Assembly: GCF_901472495.1 (NCBI RefSeq)
Contig: NZ_LR590469.1
Span: forward strand, 2,356,001 to 2,420,000
DNA: 64,000 nt
Source of the DNA: Yersinia enterocolitica subsp. enterocolitica
GTDB lineage: Bacteria > Pseudomonadota > Gammaproteobacteria > Enterobacterales > Enterobacteriaceae
Direction: 5' to 3'
In this document: one piece after another, positions 54,518 to 63,884 of the stretch
Layout: each line of letters begins with the position of its first letter
Numbering within the stretch: the stretch's first letter is position 1
Translations under genes and position numbers: made by a program
The notes under the pieces: generated by a model
The model's database searches: none
Told to the model about the DNA's origin: nothing
What the model saw: the letters and a program-made list of their open reading frames with translations, nothing else

Positions 54518-54532
54518 AGAAAATGCGAGTTA

Positions 54533-55288
54533 TTACATGAAGAAATCGACTTTTCCGCCGTTTAGATTATACATGCTACCAACTATTTTTATTTTCCCTT
54601 CTTTCTCTAATTTATTAATTATTTCACTATTTTTACGTATCTCATCAATAGTGTGCTGCACATTGTTTTTCGCTACAGCATCAACATACTTTTCGTTCTT
54701 CCCGCTTTTCTCACCATCAAATTGTGTCGAATCGATTGCAGGTTTAATTTTATTGAGAAGACCAGTCAGATTACCAAGTTCAACATTATCGATAGCCCCT
54801 TTGATGGCCCCGCAGGCAGTGTGCCCCATAACCAAAATGACTTTTGCACCCGCGGCAGCACAAGCAAACTCCAGGCTACCTAACAAATCGTCATTAGAAA
54901 TGTTGCCGGCAATTCTGGCATTGAATGTTTCACCAATCCCCGTGTCGAAAATAATTTCCGCAGGCGCTCGGGAGTCAATACAACTCAAGATAACAGCTGC
55001 TGGGAATTGCCCATCTGCACTGCTGCGCTTTTGTGCGAGATAATCGTGTTGCTGCATTTTTCCGGAAACGAATCTTATATTACCTTGCTTCAAACCTTCC
55101 ACTACCTGCTCGGGCGTTAATTTATCCCGCTCTTCTCGTGTTAGGGAGGCAGCATATGATACTTGAGGTAGCCCTAGCCCAATCCCACCAATAACACTTG
55201 CCGCGGTGATGCCCAAAGCGGCTTTTAGCACTGTCCTTCGGCTATTTGGATGACTATCTTTTGAACAACAACCCGTTATCTTACTCAT
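54533..55288 (-). CDS. Tat-exported beta-carbonic anhydrase
   Basis: Interconverts carbon dioxide and bicarbonate. 251 residues with a twin-arginine signal (SRRTVLKAALG at 16-26, cleavage near 47). The beta-class zinc and catalytic residues are all present: C103, D105 and R107 in SCIDSRAP, then H156 and C159 in GHTACGA. Periplasmic location is inferred from the signal. It stands alone, next to the HxlR regulator but not obviously co-transcribed. Confidence 0.94.
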   Translation of the reverse strand: MSKITGCCSKDSHPNSRRTVLKAALGITAASVIGGIGLGLPQVSYAASLTREERDKLTPEQVVEGLKQGNIRFVSGKMQQHDYLAQKRSSADGQFPAAVILSCIDSRAPAEIIFDTGIGETFNARIAGNISNDDLLGSLEFACAAAGAKVILVMGHTACGAIKGAIDNVELGNLTGLLNKIKPAIDSTQFDGEKSGKNEKYVDAVAKNNVQHTIDEIRKNSEIINKLEKEGKIKIVGSMYNLNGGKVDFFM

Positions 55289-55437
55289 ACTCTCTCCTTG
55301 AAACTATTGTTGCCATTTTCAATACTGCATAATTAATGAGCAGCATATTAAATGTAGTACATCCAACTTGCTTTACGCGACAGCCAAAATCTAGATTGCG
55401 AAAAATCAGCCTTTTCTCGATTTTCTAATAACCTGCG

Positions 55438-55821
55438 CTATAAACCGCTATTAAGCTCCCGATGATGGTCCCTCATCCACTGCGCCAGGGAGTCCAGTGT
55501 TGGCTTTAGTGTTCTCCCCAATGAAGTAATCTCATATTCAACCCGTGGTGGTACTTCGGCATAGATCTTGCGATAAACCAGCCCACGTTGCTCGAAAGCA
55601 CGTAGCTGGCGAGTTAGCTCTTTTTGGGTAATAGGGGCAATCGCCCGTTGAAGCTCACCAAATCGAATAGGCGCGACAGTCACTATCAAACGATAGAGAA
55701 TAGGTATTGCCCACTTCCCAGCAATAAGTTCAACAAATTGCACCATTGGGCACTTTTCTTGCTCGATGGCACTATCAGGTAGCGATTTATTTTTAGGTGT
55801 CAGGGGCTGATAAGCGGTCAT
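55438..55821 (-). CDS. HxlR-family transcriptional regulator
   Basis: 127 residues with one HxlR winged helix: CPMVQFVELIAGKWAIPILY (C24, the redox-type cysteine position of the family), then ITQKELTRQLRAFEQRGLVY and YEITSLGRTLKPTL. It is divergent from the SDR gene across 102 bp, so it most likely represses that gene and itself. HxlR relatives respond to quinones, aldehydes or oxidants. Confidence 0.9.
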   Translation of the reverse strand: MTAYQPLTPKNKSLPDSAIEQEKCPMVQFVELIAGKWAIPILYRLIVTVAPIRFGELQRAIAPITQKELTRQLRAFEQRGLVYRKIYAEVPPRVEYEITSLGRTLKPTLDSLAQWMRDHHRELNSGL

Positions 55822-55923
55822 TACATTCCTATTGCATCATTAGTATCAAATTGGTACCTACTATACTTCAGATACTTTTGCATTAAAAATGGTCTTCCAC
55901 TGCTACCAAATGGAAGGCTCACC

Positions 55924-56673
55924 ATGAATCGTTTAAAAGATAAATATGCACTGATTACCGGGGGGACTAGTGGTATTGGGTTGGAAACTGCGCGCCAGTT
56001 CCTGGCTGAGGGGGCGACTGTCGCCATCACCGGCCGAAGTGAAACAGCATTGCAGGCAGCACATGCTGAACTCGGAGAGCGTGTTTTATTGCTAACAAGC
56101 GATGCCAGCAATATCGCTGACCAATTGCAACTGGCCGCTAAACTAGCTGAAAACTGGCCACGTCTGGATATCGTTTACATCAATGCTGGTGATGTTACTC
56201 ATCATCCAATAGAAGAATGGGATGAATCTAGCTTTGAACGGGTGCTCTCAACCAACCTGAAGGGCCCATTCTTCCTGTTGCAATCATTGCTTCCCCTGCT
56301 GGCGAACCCAGCCTCTGTCATTCTCTGCGGTTCAGCAAGTGTTCATATAGGTTTACCACAAAGCAGTGTTTATGCTGCCAGCAAAGCAGGATTGCTGTCG
56401 CTTGCTCGAACTCTGTCTGGAGAATGGGCTGAAAGAGGAATTCGGGTTAATGGATTAAGCCCCGGGCCGACACAGACTCCTGCATTACAAAAACTGGGGT
56501 TATCGGGTAGTGAAGAAGAAAAACTGACTGAACAAATTCGCCAATTGGTGCCAATTAAAAGAATGGGTACTGCGGCTGAAATTGCTCACGCGGCGGTATT
56601 TCTGGCTTCAGATGAATCCAGTTTTGTCGTCGGTACCGAGTTTCGGGTCGATGGCGGCGTGAGCAGCCTTTAA
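55924..56673 (+). CDS. Short-chain dehydrogenase/reductase
   Basis: 249 residues, classical SDR. NAD(P)-binding TGGTSGIG near residue 13, NAG-type motif INAGD, and the catalytic serine, tyrosine and lysine in LCGSASVHIGLPQSSVYAASKA. The C-terminal FRVDGGVSSL is typical. Substrate unknown. Divergent from HxlR, a pairing common for stress-induced dehydrogenases. Confidence 0.92.
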   Translation: MNRLKDKYALITGGTSGIGLETARQFLAEGATVAITGRSETALQAAHAELGERVLLLTSDASNIADQLQLAAKLAENWPRLDIVYINAGDVTHHPIEEWDESSFERVLSTNLKGPFFLLQSLLPLLANPASVILCGSASVHIGLPQSSVYAASKAGLLSLARTLSGEWAERGIRVNGLSPGPTQTPALQKLGLSGSEEEKLTEQIRQLVPIKRMGTAAEIAHAAVFLASDESSFVVGTEFRVDGGVSSL

Positions 56674-56709
56674 GTGATAGCCGCTGTGTGCTGTCTATTA
56701 AATAGAGGC

Positions 56710-56745
56710 AACACGAGTTGGGCCAGCAACCCGTGTTTGTCTTAT
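56710..56745 (+). terminator. Terminator after the SDR gene
   Basis: AACACG-A-GTTG pairs with CAAC-C-CGTGTT (56710-56737) and is followed by TGTCTTATT. It may serve both the SDR gene and the convergent cbpM. Confidence 0.75.
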
Positions 56746-57050
56746 TAAGATGTTTGAACAAAACGATCAAGTTGTCTGCGCAATTGGTCGTTTTCTTTCT
56801 TTAGCTGCTCAATACGTTCAAGCAGCATCAAGGTCATAGCCACACCAGACCAGTCCAAATCCAACTCATGTTGCAAGCGCCGGGCGCGTTTAAGGTTGTT
56901 CAATGCATCCGCATCAAACACCCAAACCGTGGCCTCGGGTTCTAATGGCATAATTACACCTAACCCTACAACCTCGACCAATTCATCTTGCATGATCCCC
57001 GTTGACTGGCATAACTCAGTCACAGTGTAGGTTATCTCTATTTCAGCCAT
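56745..57050 (-). CDS. cbpM: Chaperone modulatory protein CbpM
   Basis: 101 residues, MerR-like small protein that binds the J domain of CbpA and blocks its co-chaperone and DNA-binding activity. The family start MAEIEITYTVTELCQSTGI and the C-terminal coiled segment LERIEQLKKENDQLRRQLDRF are seen. It follows cbpA after 6 bp, as in E. coli. Confidence 0.94.
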   Translation of the reverse strand: MAEIEITYTVTELCQSTGIMQDELVEVVGLGVIMPLEPEATVWVFDADALNNLKRARRLQHELDLDWSGVAMTLMLLERIEQLKKENDQLRRQLDRFVQTS

Positions 57051-57056
57051 AATCTG

Positions 57057-58010
57057 TTACTCCCATCCAGTCCGAGGATTAAATGCTGCCTGCTCTGACA
57101 ATTGTTGCCAAAGCGCCCGCGTTTTCTCGTCTGGTTTCGGTGGCATGACCACTTTGAGGATGGCGTACAGATCGCCCGTTCCTTTTTTGCTGACCAGACC
57201 TTTGCCTTTAATGCGCAAACGCTGCCCACTTTGGCTACCCGCCGGGATGGTTAAGGCAATTTTCCCCGTCAATGTCGGCACCTCGACACTGGCCCCCAAT
57301 GCCGCTTCCCACGGGGCTAACGGCACCACTATTTGTAAATTCTGGCCATCAATATCAAACAACGGATGCGGTGCAATGCGAATTATCAGGAATAAGTCAC
57401 CATTGGCTCCGCCTGCAATGCCCGGTGCCCCCTGCCCTTTAAGGCGGATACGTTCACCATCACCCACTCCGGCAGGGATTTTTACTTTCAATGTCTTAGA
57501 GGTTTCAGCACCAGGGAAGCCCGATGCATCAATGGTCGGGATCTTGTAAGAGATAGAACGTGTTTGTTCAGTTAATGTTTCTTCTAAAAAGATGGGTAAT
57601 TCCATCTCAAGATCCTGTCCACGCACCCCATGAGATGCCCGACGAGATGAGTGTTGAGCTGAAGAAGCGCGGTTACCGAAGAAGGATTCGAAGAAGTCCG
57701 AGAAGTCATGAGCGCCACCACCAGCATTGCTGTGCCACTGTTGACCACCAGTATTGTATTGATCAAACTGATGTTGGCCAAACCCTGGGTCATTACGGTG
57801 CAATCTTAATTGATCATATTCAGCTCGCCGCTCGGTATCCTTTAATACTTCGTAAGCCTCAGCAACTTCTTTAAATTTACTTTCAGCATCAGCTTCTGAA
57901 CTGACATCCGGGTGGTACTTACGCGCCAGCCTGCGATAGGCTGTTTTAATCTCTTTTAGGGAAGCCGTGGGCTCGACACCCATTACGGCATAATAGTCTT
58001 TGAATTCCAT
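57057..58010 (-). CDS. cbpA: Curved DNA-binding protein CbpA (DnaJ-type co-chaperone)
   Basis: A DnaK co-chaperone and nucleoid protein of starved cells. 317 residues: J domain (MEFKDYYAVMGVEPTASLKEI with HPD at about 33-35), a Gly/Phe-rich linker (FGQHQFDQYNTGGQQ), and two C-terminal DnaJ beta domains without the zinc finger. Slightly longer than E. coli CbpA (306). Confidence 0.96.
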   Translation of the reverse strand: MEFKDYYAVMGVEPTASLKEIKTAYRRLARKYHPDVSSEADAESKFKEVAEAYEVLKDTERRAEYDQLRLHRNDPGFGQHQFDQYNTGGQQWHSNAGGGAHDFSDFFESFFGNRASSAQHSSRRASHGVRGQDLEMELPIFLEETLTEQTRSISYKIPTIDASGFPGAETSKTLKVKIPAGVGDGERIRLKGQGAPGIAGGANGDLFLIIRIAPHPLFDIDGQNLQIVVPLAPWEAALGASVEVPTLTGKIALTIPAGSQSGQRLRIKGKGLVSKKGTGDLYAILKVVMPPKPDEKTRALWQQLSEQAAFNPRTGWE

Positions 58011-58199
58011 GCGGTAATATCCTTAAATTCATTACTTGATTAGGTATATCCCCATCAGACTTAGATAAAACCTATTTATGTCTATTTTCAATTTTTTCAA
58101 CCCCATCAAGTGGGTAAACCTAACAGTAAACTATAGCGCTAACTGTCTACTTGTGGGCTATCAGTGTCTATTTGTAGCGACATATTCATCCTATAAGCA

Positions 58200-59282
58200 T
58201 TACAAATCATATAACTGATCTGAGCACTTATTCTCCGCAGCCAAGATTCTTTTCTGATTAATTTGCTTTACCGAAGAGCGAAGCACTAATTTGCCTTGCA
58301 GGAGGGTATTACTGATAGGGGCGTCGGGTCGCAATAAACGCCGTTGCAATAACTGGATAGCTTCCGCTCCTAACTCATCACGCGGAACATGCACTGCCGT
58401 CAGCGGAACATCATGAATTTCGGCTAAATTAAAACCGTCCATGCTCATGACTGAAACTCTTCCCGGTACGTTTATATTTAATTTATTCAGCGCATTAACG
58501 GCGCCCACTGCCATATAATCGCCCCCAGCCAGAATAGCCGTAGGCAGTTGGTTGTTATCTTCACAACCCGCAATAAATGCGGCGATCGCCTGCTCGGCTT
58601 CCGCTGCGCCGAAACCGTGCGTGGTCACCAGATGTTGGTTATCATCAAAATGCATATTATTGTTGGCGAAGGCCTCTTTAATCCCCACCAACCGCAGTTC
58701 CATGGTGTTACGACGTAAACATTGTAATGTCAGAATACGCCGGTGCCCTTGCTGTATCAGATAGTTGGCAGAAAATTCGCCAATCGATTGATGGTCAGGA
58801 GAAACGCTGTCCAATGACATTTCCTGGTCGCGACAATTAATCAATACCGACGGTTTATGCACTCCCGCTGCTAATGCATGAATACGCGGGTCATCGATGC
58901 CAATAATGATGGCTGCTTCCGTCTGAGGAGTAGTTATTTTCTCCAGAAATAGGGCGATATCGCTGTGCGTTTCAGATAATCCGCAGTAGCGAATCATCAC
59001 CTCATGTTGACTGACGGCTTCAGTTATTCCCTGAATGACTTTGTAGTAAAAGATATCAGTGCGCATATCAAAAGCCCGGTGTGGCGCAAATACCATAATG
59101 TTGTTGAGCATTAACCGCCCGCTGGATAAATTCTGCAAAATTCCCTGTGACTGCGCATAGGCCATAACTCGCTGTTTTGCCTTCGCGCTGGTATTCCCTT
59201 TACCGGCTAATACTCTGGATACTGTGCTAATTGAAAGGCCAGTATGATTAGCTATTTCTTGTATTTTTAGCTTTCCATTCAT
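58200..59282 (-). CDS. LacI-family repressor of the adjacent sugar locus
   Basis: 360 residues. Helix-turn-helix LKIQEIANHTGLSISTVSRV followed by the hinge, then a sugar-binding domain with AILAGGDYMAVGAVNALNKL and VSVMSMDGFNLAEI. Divergent from the MFS permease and GH31 glycosidase, which it most likely represses until the sugar is present. Two palindromes near its own start are fitting operators. Confidence 0.92.
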   Translation of the reverse strand: MNGKLKIQEIANHTGLSISTVSRVLAGKGNTSAKAKQRVMAYAQSQGILQNLSSGRLMLNNIMVFAPHRAFDMRTDIFYYKVIQGITEAVSQHEVMIRYCGLSETHSDIALFLEKITTPQTEAAIIIGIDDPRIHALAAGVHKPSVLINCRDQEMSLDSVSPDHQSIGEFSANYLIQQGHRRILTLQCLRRNTMELRLVGIKEAFANNNMHFDDNQHLVTTHGFGAAEAEQAIAAFIAGCEDNNQLPTAILAGGDYMAVGAVNALNKLNINVPGRVSVMSMDGFNLAEIHDVPLTAVHVPRDELGAEAIQLLQRRLLRPDAPISNTLLQGKLVLRSSVKQINQKRILAAENKCSDQLYDL

Positions 59283-59308
59283 TTTGTGATCTCTCTCAAA
59301 TTAGCAAA

Positions 59309-59322
59309 TGAAAAAATTTTCA
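59309..59322. promoter_or_regulatory. Candidate LacI-family operator 1
   Basis: TGAAAAAATTTTCA: arms TGAAAA/TTTTCA around AA, 27 bp upstream of the repressor start. It matches the site at 59386-59399. Confidence 0.55.
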
Positions 59323-59385
59323 TAGCCGGGAAATAGCTTATTCAGGGCGTTACAAAATATAAATGCTGAAATATCACTCAGCTTA

Positions 59386-59399
59386 TGAAAAATTTTTCA
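59386..59399. promoter_or_regulatory. Candidate LacI-family operator 2
   Basis: TGAAAAATTTTTCA, a perfect 14-bp palindrome, 77 bp from operator 1 (centre to centre), about seven helical turns, which would allow looping. Confidence 0.55.
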
Positions 59400-59444
59400 A
59401 AAAAACGCGTATTAAAGCTAATTTAAGCTAGTTACCTTGTTTTC

Positions 59445-59466
59445 ACCAAAATAATCAAGTTTTGGT
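59445..59466. promoter_or_regulatory. Inverted repeat in the permease control region
   Basis: ACCAAAA and TTTTGGT separated by 8 bp. A related sequence, ACCAAAACAATAAGTTGGT, is at 59618-59636, just ahead of the permease gene. The pair could bind a second regulator. Confidence 0.45.
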
Positions 59467-59561
59467 AAACCAATTTTAAAAACTTATCAGTCCGGTTAAT
59501 TTTGATTAAATATAAAAAAATCAACAATATCATATTGTTGTGTTTTATTGGCTGGATTTAG

Positions 59562-59577
59562 TGTGATTAATATCACA
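59562..59577 (+). promoter_or_regulatory. CRP-cAMP binding site
   Basis: TGTGATTAATATCACA matches the CRP consensus TGTGA-N6-TCACA at every position. It lies about 100 bp before the permease start, fitting catabolite-controlled activation of the sugar genes. Confidence 0.85.
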
Positions 59578-59674
59578 TTAAAACTCAGCGTAATCTTAAT
59601 AACCAAAAATGGATCTTACCAAAACAATAAGTTGGTCAGGTTAATTTGCTACTGACCAACACCAGGAGGCTGGG

Positions 59675-60982
59675 ATGAGTGTTGAGATTAATCCATCCGC
59701 GAAAGTTGTCGGGCGACGGAAAATAAAATCATTGCGCTGGTGGATGCTGGCGCTATTTCTACTTGGGGTCACTGTTAACTATATTACCCGTAACTCGCTA
59801 GGCATTTTGGCCCCTGAGTTAAAAACCAGCCTGAATATGACCACTGAGCAATATTCATGGATAGTGGCATCATTCCAGTTGGCTTACACCGTGTTTCAGC
59901 CGCTCTGTGGTTGGTTAATTGATGTTATCGGTTTAAAAATGGGGTTCCTGATTTGCGCCAGTGTTTGGGCCGTGGTGTGCATGATGCACGCCGGGGCAGG
60001 CACCTGGTTCCAATTAGCCGTATTGCGCTTTTTTATGGGCAGTGCCGAAGCTGCGGCCACACCGGCCAACGCCAAAGCGATTTCTGACTGGTTCCCAAAA
60101 AAGGAGCGCCCTATTGCGGCGGGCTGGGCTGGCGTGGGCTTCTCCATTGGCGCGATGTTAGCACCACCAATTATCGTACTGGCCCATGTGGCGCTCGGCT
60201 GGCAAGGCGCATTTCTCTTCTCCGGTGCCTTAGCCATGGTTTGGGTGCTGTTATGGTGGCGCTTTTACCATTCACCGGATACCCACCCCAATCTGAGTAA
60301 AGAAGAGTTTGAACTGATTCATCAGGATAATGAGCCAGTATTGCCACGGCTGCCATTCCTTAAATCGTTAGCTATCCTTAGCAAAAACAAGAAATTTTAC
60401 GGCATTGCTATCCCCGCATTTCTGGCAGAACCCGCCTGGGCTGTGTTTAGCTTCTGGGTTCCGCTGTATTTGGCGACCGAGCGTGGTATGGACTTAAAAC
60501 AAATCGCCATGTTTGCCTGGTTGCCTTTCCTCGCGGCAGATATCGGCAGTGTTGCCAGCGGCTACTTAACCAAACTTTACCAAAAATGGTTCGGTTGCAG
60601 CCGCATTAACTCGGTGGTAGCCAGCTCAGTCACCGGTGCCTTCATGATGGTTTCACTGGCCTTTGTGGCCATCACTAAAGACCCGTATCTGGCGATTGCA
60701 TTGATCTCTATTGGCGGCTTTGGTCATCAGGTTATCTCCTGCATGCTCAGTGCATTAGTAGTTGAATCTTTTGATAAAAATCAAGTGGCTACTGTCAACG
60801 GGCTACGAGGATCTTCAGCCTGGATAGCCAGTTTCCTGTTTACTTTATTGATTGGTGCCGTGTCCGACACCATCGGCTTCAACCCACTATTTATCGCCAT
60901 GGGCTTCTTCGATTTGATTGGTGCCGTGTTCCTGGTTTCCCTGTTTGCGGAGCGCCGCAATAAAAATCAACCGGCTGCCTGA
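59675..60982 (+). CDS. MFS sugar/sugar-acid permease (ACS family)
   Basis: 435 residues, about 12 membrane helices. The N terminus LRWWMLALFLLGVTVNYITR and the helix-4 block RFFMGSAEAAATPANAKAISDWFPKK are typical of the anion:cation symporter family (ExuT, GudP relatives). AGGAGG lies 8 bases upstream. It is followed after 26 bp by the GH31 enzyme, so it probably imports an oligosaccharide or glycoside that the enzyme cuts inside the cell. Confidence 0.9.
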   Translation: MSVEINPSAKVVGRRKIKSLRWWMLALFLLGVTVNYITRNSLGILAPELKTSLNMTTEQYSWIVASFQLAYTVFQPLCGWLIDVIGLKMGFLICASVWAVVCMMHAGAGTWFQLAVLRFFMGSAEAAATPANAKAISDWFPKKERPIAAGWAGVGFSIGAMLAPPIIVLAHVALGWQGAFLFSGALAMVWVLLWWRFYHSPDTHPNLSKEEFELIHQDNEPVLPRLPFLKSLAILSKNKKFYGIAIPAFLAEPAWAVFSFWVPLYLATERGMDLKQIAMFAWLPFLAADIGSVASGYLTKLYQKWFGCSRINSVVASSVTGAFMMVSLAFVAITKDPYLAIALISIGGFGHQVISCMLSALVVESFDKNQVATVNGLRGSSAWIASFLFTLLIGAVSDTIGFNPLFIAMGFFDLIGAVFLVSLFAERRNKNQPAA

Positions 60983-61008
60983 TGTATTCCTTTAAGAGAT
61001 AAGCTGTA

Positions 61009-63384
61009 ATGAAAACATTAAAAAACTGGCTGTTAATCAATGAATCCCCCGACCATCTGGAACTGCTGGTCGATGACCGTCATATATTTTGTCTGTATGT
61101 GTTAGAACCAAGCCTCTGCCGGGTGCTGATTAAACGCAATGGCGAACTGGCACTGAATCGCACCTGGAGCATAGCACCAGAAGGTGACGTGCCGTGGTCT
61201 GGGCGTGATCGTCTGAGTTTGGCGGGCTTTTCTGTTCCGGGTTATCAGTTGGAGCACCATGAAGAGAAGTTAGTCGTGACCACTGACTGTTTACGCATCA
61301 CCATTCATCAACCGTTGTACTTGGAATGGGAATATAAAAATCAGCACGGTGAATGGCAGCCACTGGCGGAAGACAGGCCAACCAGTGCTTATCTTCTCAG
61401 CCCGCAAGGAGAAGCGATTGCTCACTATCAGCGCCGCTATCCCAATGAGCAATATTACGGGCTGGGTGAGAAAGCTGGCGATCTTAACCGTGCGGGTCGC
61501 CGCTTTGAAATGCGCAATCTGGATGCTATGGGTTATAACGCCGCCAGTACTGATCCACTCTACAAGCACATTCCTTTCACTATCACCCGTCGTGATGATG
61601 TTAGCTTTGGTCTGTTTTATGACAATCTCAGCAGTTGCTGGTTGGACTTAGGTAACGAGATTGATAACTACCATTTGGCCTATCGGCGTTATCAGGCCGA
61701 AGCTGGCGACCTTGATTACTATATGTTCCTCGGCCCGAAAGTGCTTGATGTGACAAAAGCCTTTGTACGCCTGACCGGTAAAACGCAATTTGGCCCTAAA
61801 TGGAGCCTCGGCTACAGCGGCTCCACCATGCACTACACCGATGCCCCCGATGCTCAGGTGCAGTTACAGAAGTTCATTACTTTGTGTCAGCAGCATGATA
61901 TTCCGTGTGACTCATTCCAACTTTCGTCCGGCTATACTTCCATCAACAATAAGCGTTATGTGTTTAACTGGAATGACGAAAAAGTGCCGCAGCCAAAGGT
62001 AATGAGCCAGGCATTTCTGCAAGCCGGTATCAAGTTAGCCGCGAATATCAAACCTTGCTTATTGCAAGATCACCCAAAATATCAAGAAGTTGCCGAGCGC
62101 GGACTCTTTATTCGCGATGGTGAAAGTGGGCTACCCGAGCGCTCGTCATTTTGGGATGACGAAGGCTCTCACCTTGATTTCACTAACCCGGAAACCGTGG
62201 ATTGGTGGCAGGAAAATGTCACTAAGCAACTGTTAGAACTGGGAATTGGTTCAACCTGGAATGACAATAACGAATACGAAGTGTGGGATGGCGAAGCGCA
62301 ATGCAATGGATTTGGTGAAGCTATTGCCATCAAACACATCAGACCGGTGATGCCTTTACTGATGATGCGCGCCTCAATGGAGGCTCAACAGGCATTTACG
62401 CCAGAAATGCGCCCATATCTGATATCACGCTCTGGCTGTGCCGGAATGCAGCGCTACGCCCAAACCTGGAGTGGCGATAACCGCACCAGTTGGCAAACCC
62501 TGCGCTATAACATCCGCATGGGGCTGGGTATGAGTCTGTCCGGGCTCTATAACCTCGGTCACGATGTGGGCGGTTTTTCGGGCGATAAACCGGAAGCGGA
62601 ATTATTTATTCGCTGGGTACAAAACGGCGTAATGCACCCACGGTTTACCATTCACTCATGGAATGACGATAACACCGTCAATGAGCCATGGATGTACCCC
62701 GCTGCCACACCAATGATTCGCGACGCAATGGCATTGCGCTATCAGTTATTACCTTATTTTTACACGTTGCAATGGCAAGCGACTCATGATGATGAGCCGA
62801 TGTTACGCCCAACTTTCCTCGATCATGAGCACGATAGCTGCACATTTAAGGAAAATGACGATTTTATGTTGGGTCGTGATTTACTGGTCGCCAGTGTGGT
62901 GGAACCGGGCCAGCGCCAACGCCAGCTCTATTTGCCGGATAATCATGTGGGTTGGTATTGTTTCCATACCGGCCAATGGTATAGCGGCGGGCAAACTATT
63001 GTGTTAGATGCGCCACTCGAGCGCCTGCCTCTGCTGGTGCGTGCCGGTGCGGCACTGCCACTATCTCGACGTATTGCTTTCGTGAATGCAGAGCAAGATA
63101 CCCAACGCGAACTGGCGCTTTATCCCACCAAAGGAGGCGGCCAATCCAGCGGGATGCTGTTTGAAGATGATGGCGAGAGCCACCGTTGGCAGCAAGGGGC
63201 AGCATTGTGGTTGAGCTGGCAAGTGACGACCGACAATCACCGCATTGATATTACTTTTGAACGCACGGGAAGCTATCAACCCGCCTGGCATGAATTGACC
63301 ATTAATTTGCCAGAACATGAGCATCGCGAGTTATACATCAATGGTGTTGCCAGCCGTCAATTGCAGTTAAATCAGCTCAGCTAG
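61009..63384 (+). CDS. Glycoside hydrolase family 31 alpha-glycosidase
   Basis: 791 residues with no signal peptide, hence cytoplasmic. The GH31 catalytic nucleophile is D419 in TWNDNNEYEVW and the acid/base is D490 in TWSGDNRTSW. The galactose-mutarotase-like N domain (QYYGLGEKAGDLNR) and C-terminal beta domains are present. Family members include alpha-glucosidases, alpha-xylosidases and sulfoquinovosidases. The QQRRY/KTWWGS residues of sulfoquinovosidases are not evident, so an alpha-glucosidase or alpha-xylosidase role is more likely. Second gene of the permease operon. Confidence 0.93.
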   Translation: MKTLKNWLLINESPDHLELLVDDRHIFCLYVLEPSLCRVLIKRNGELALNRTWSIAPEGDVPWSGRDRLSLAGFSVPGYQLEHHEEKLVVTTDCLRITIHQPLYLEWEYKNQHGEWQPLAEDRPTSAYLLSPQGEAIAHYQRRYPNEQYYGLGEKAGDLNRAGRRFEMRNLDAMGYNAASTDPLYKHIPFTITRRDDVSFGLFYDNLSSCWLDLGNEIDNYHLAYRRYQAEAGDLDYYMFLGPKVLDVTKAFVRLTGKTQFGPKWSLGYSGSTMHYTDAPDAQVQLQKFITLCQQHDIPCDSFQLSSGYTSINNKRYVFNWNDEKVPQPKVMSQAFLQAGIKLAANIKPCLLQDHPKYQEVAERGLFIRDGESGLPERSSFWDDEGSHLDFTNPETVDWWQENVTKQLLELGIGSTWNDNNEYEVWDGEAQCNGFGEAIAIKHIRPVMPLLMMRASMEAQQAFTPEMRPYLISRSGCAGMQRYAQTWSGDNRTSWQTLRYNIRMGLGMSLSGLYNLGHDVGGFSGDKPEAELFIRWVQNGVMHPRFTIHSWNDDNTVNEPWMYPAATPMIRDAMALRYQLLPYFYTLQWQATHDDEPMLRPTFLDHEHDSCTFKENDDFMLGRDLLVASVVEPGQRQRQLYLPDNHVGWYCFHTGQWYSGGQTIVLDAPLERLPLLVRAGAALPLSRRIAFVNAEQDTQRELALYPTKGGGQSSGMLFEDDGESHRWQQGAALWLSWQVTTDNHRIDITFERTGSYQPAWHELTINLPEHEHRELYINGVASRQLQLNQLS

Positions 63385-63410
63385 TGCATGGATTGGTAGG
63401 AAATATACCG

Positions 63411-63440
63411 GCGGGTTCTATTCCAGAGCCCGCTTATTTT
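63411..63440 (+). terminator. Terminator after the GH31 gene
   Basis: GCGGGTTCT (63411-63419) pairs with AGAGCCCGC (63425-63433), one G-T pair, loop ATTCC, then TTATTTT. A good rho-independent terminator. Confidence 0.85.
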
Positions 63441-63461
63441 CTCATATCAATCACTAATCGA

Positions 63462-63884
63462 TTAGCGCAAGAGTTTTAATGCACCAGTCAATGAACGCAC
63501 CCACTTCTCCGGCCCAACCAATCCCAAACCGTCCAATTGCTCATCAGCTAGCGAACGTAATGGAAATGCCGCTTCGTAAGCTTGAAAACTGTGCATCGAG
63601 CGCGCAAATGCAGGGAAAGGCACAATTGCCCGCTCATGAGTGGCCGCTAAAGCTTTCAGCAATACTTCTCTCATCTGCGCAGCATTCGCCTGCAAAATAG
63701 GTACCGGTAATTTTGAGCTAACATCAATTTCTTGCCCCGCCGAATCGGACAATGCCGTCCCTGCCAATTGCGGAAATTTAGCCGCCAGACCAATCCCCAC
63801 CGCACTGGTGGTATTGGCAATCAAGCCAACTGGAAGCTCGGGATTAACGATAATTGCGATACGTATTTGATCTGCCACAGCCAT
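63462..63884 (-). CDS. DUF2000 family protein
   Basis: 140 residues starting RIAIIVNPELPVGLIANTTSAVG, the DUF2000 pattern related to peptidyl-tRNA hydrolase-like PTH2 folds; the function is unknown. AAAAGGG precedes the ATG. It stands alone, convergent with the GH31 gene. From its start to the window end (63885-64000) I see only a promoter-sized AT-rich stretch. Confidence 0.8.
   Translation of the reverse strand: MAVADQIRIAIIVNPELPVGLIANTTSAVGIGLAAKFPQLAGTALSDSAGQEIDVSSKLPVPILQANAAQMREVLLKALAATHERAIVPFPAFARSMHSFQAYEAAFPLRSLADEQLDGLGLVGPEKWVRSLTGALKLLR

Larger units (their letters stand above)
53836..54532. other. AT-rich intergenic region upstream of the secretion island
   Basis: 697 bp with no supported gene. 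It should hold the promoter of the winged-helix and gsp genes. On the plus strand a TATAAT (about 54051) is followed by a terminator-like hairpin at 54100-54134; near 54490-54517 is the stem-loop of the carbonic anhydrase gene. The extreme A+T content suggests H-NS binding. Confidence 0.6.

Noticed and set aside
54537..55043. 168-codon open frame on the plus strand
   Set aside because: It is the mirror of the carbonic anhydrase gene, which has a complete active site on the other strand.
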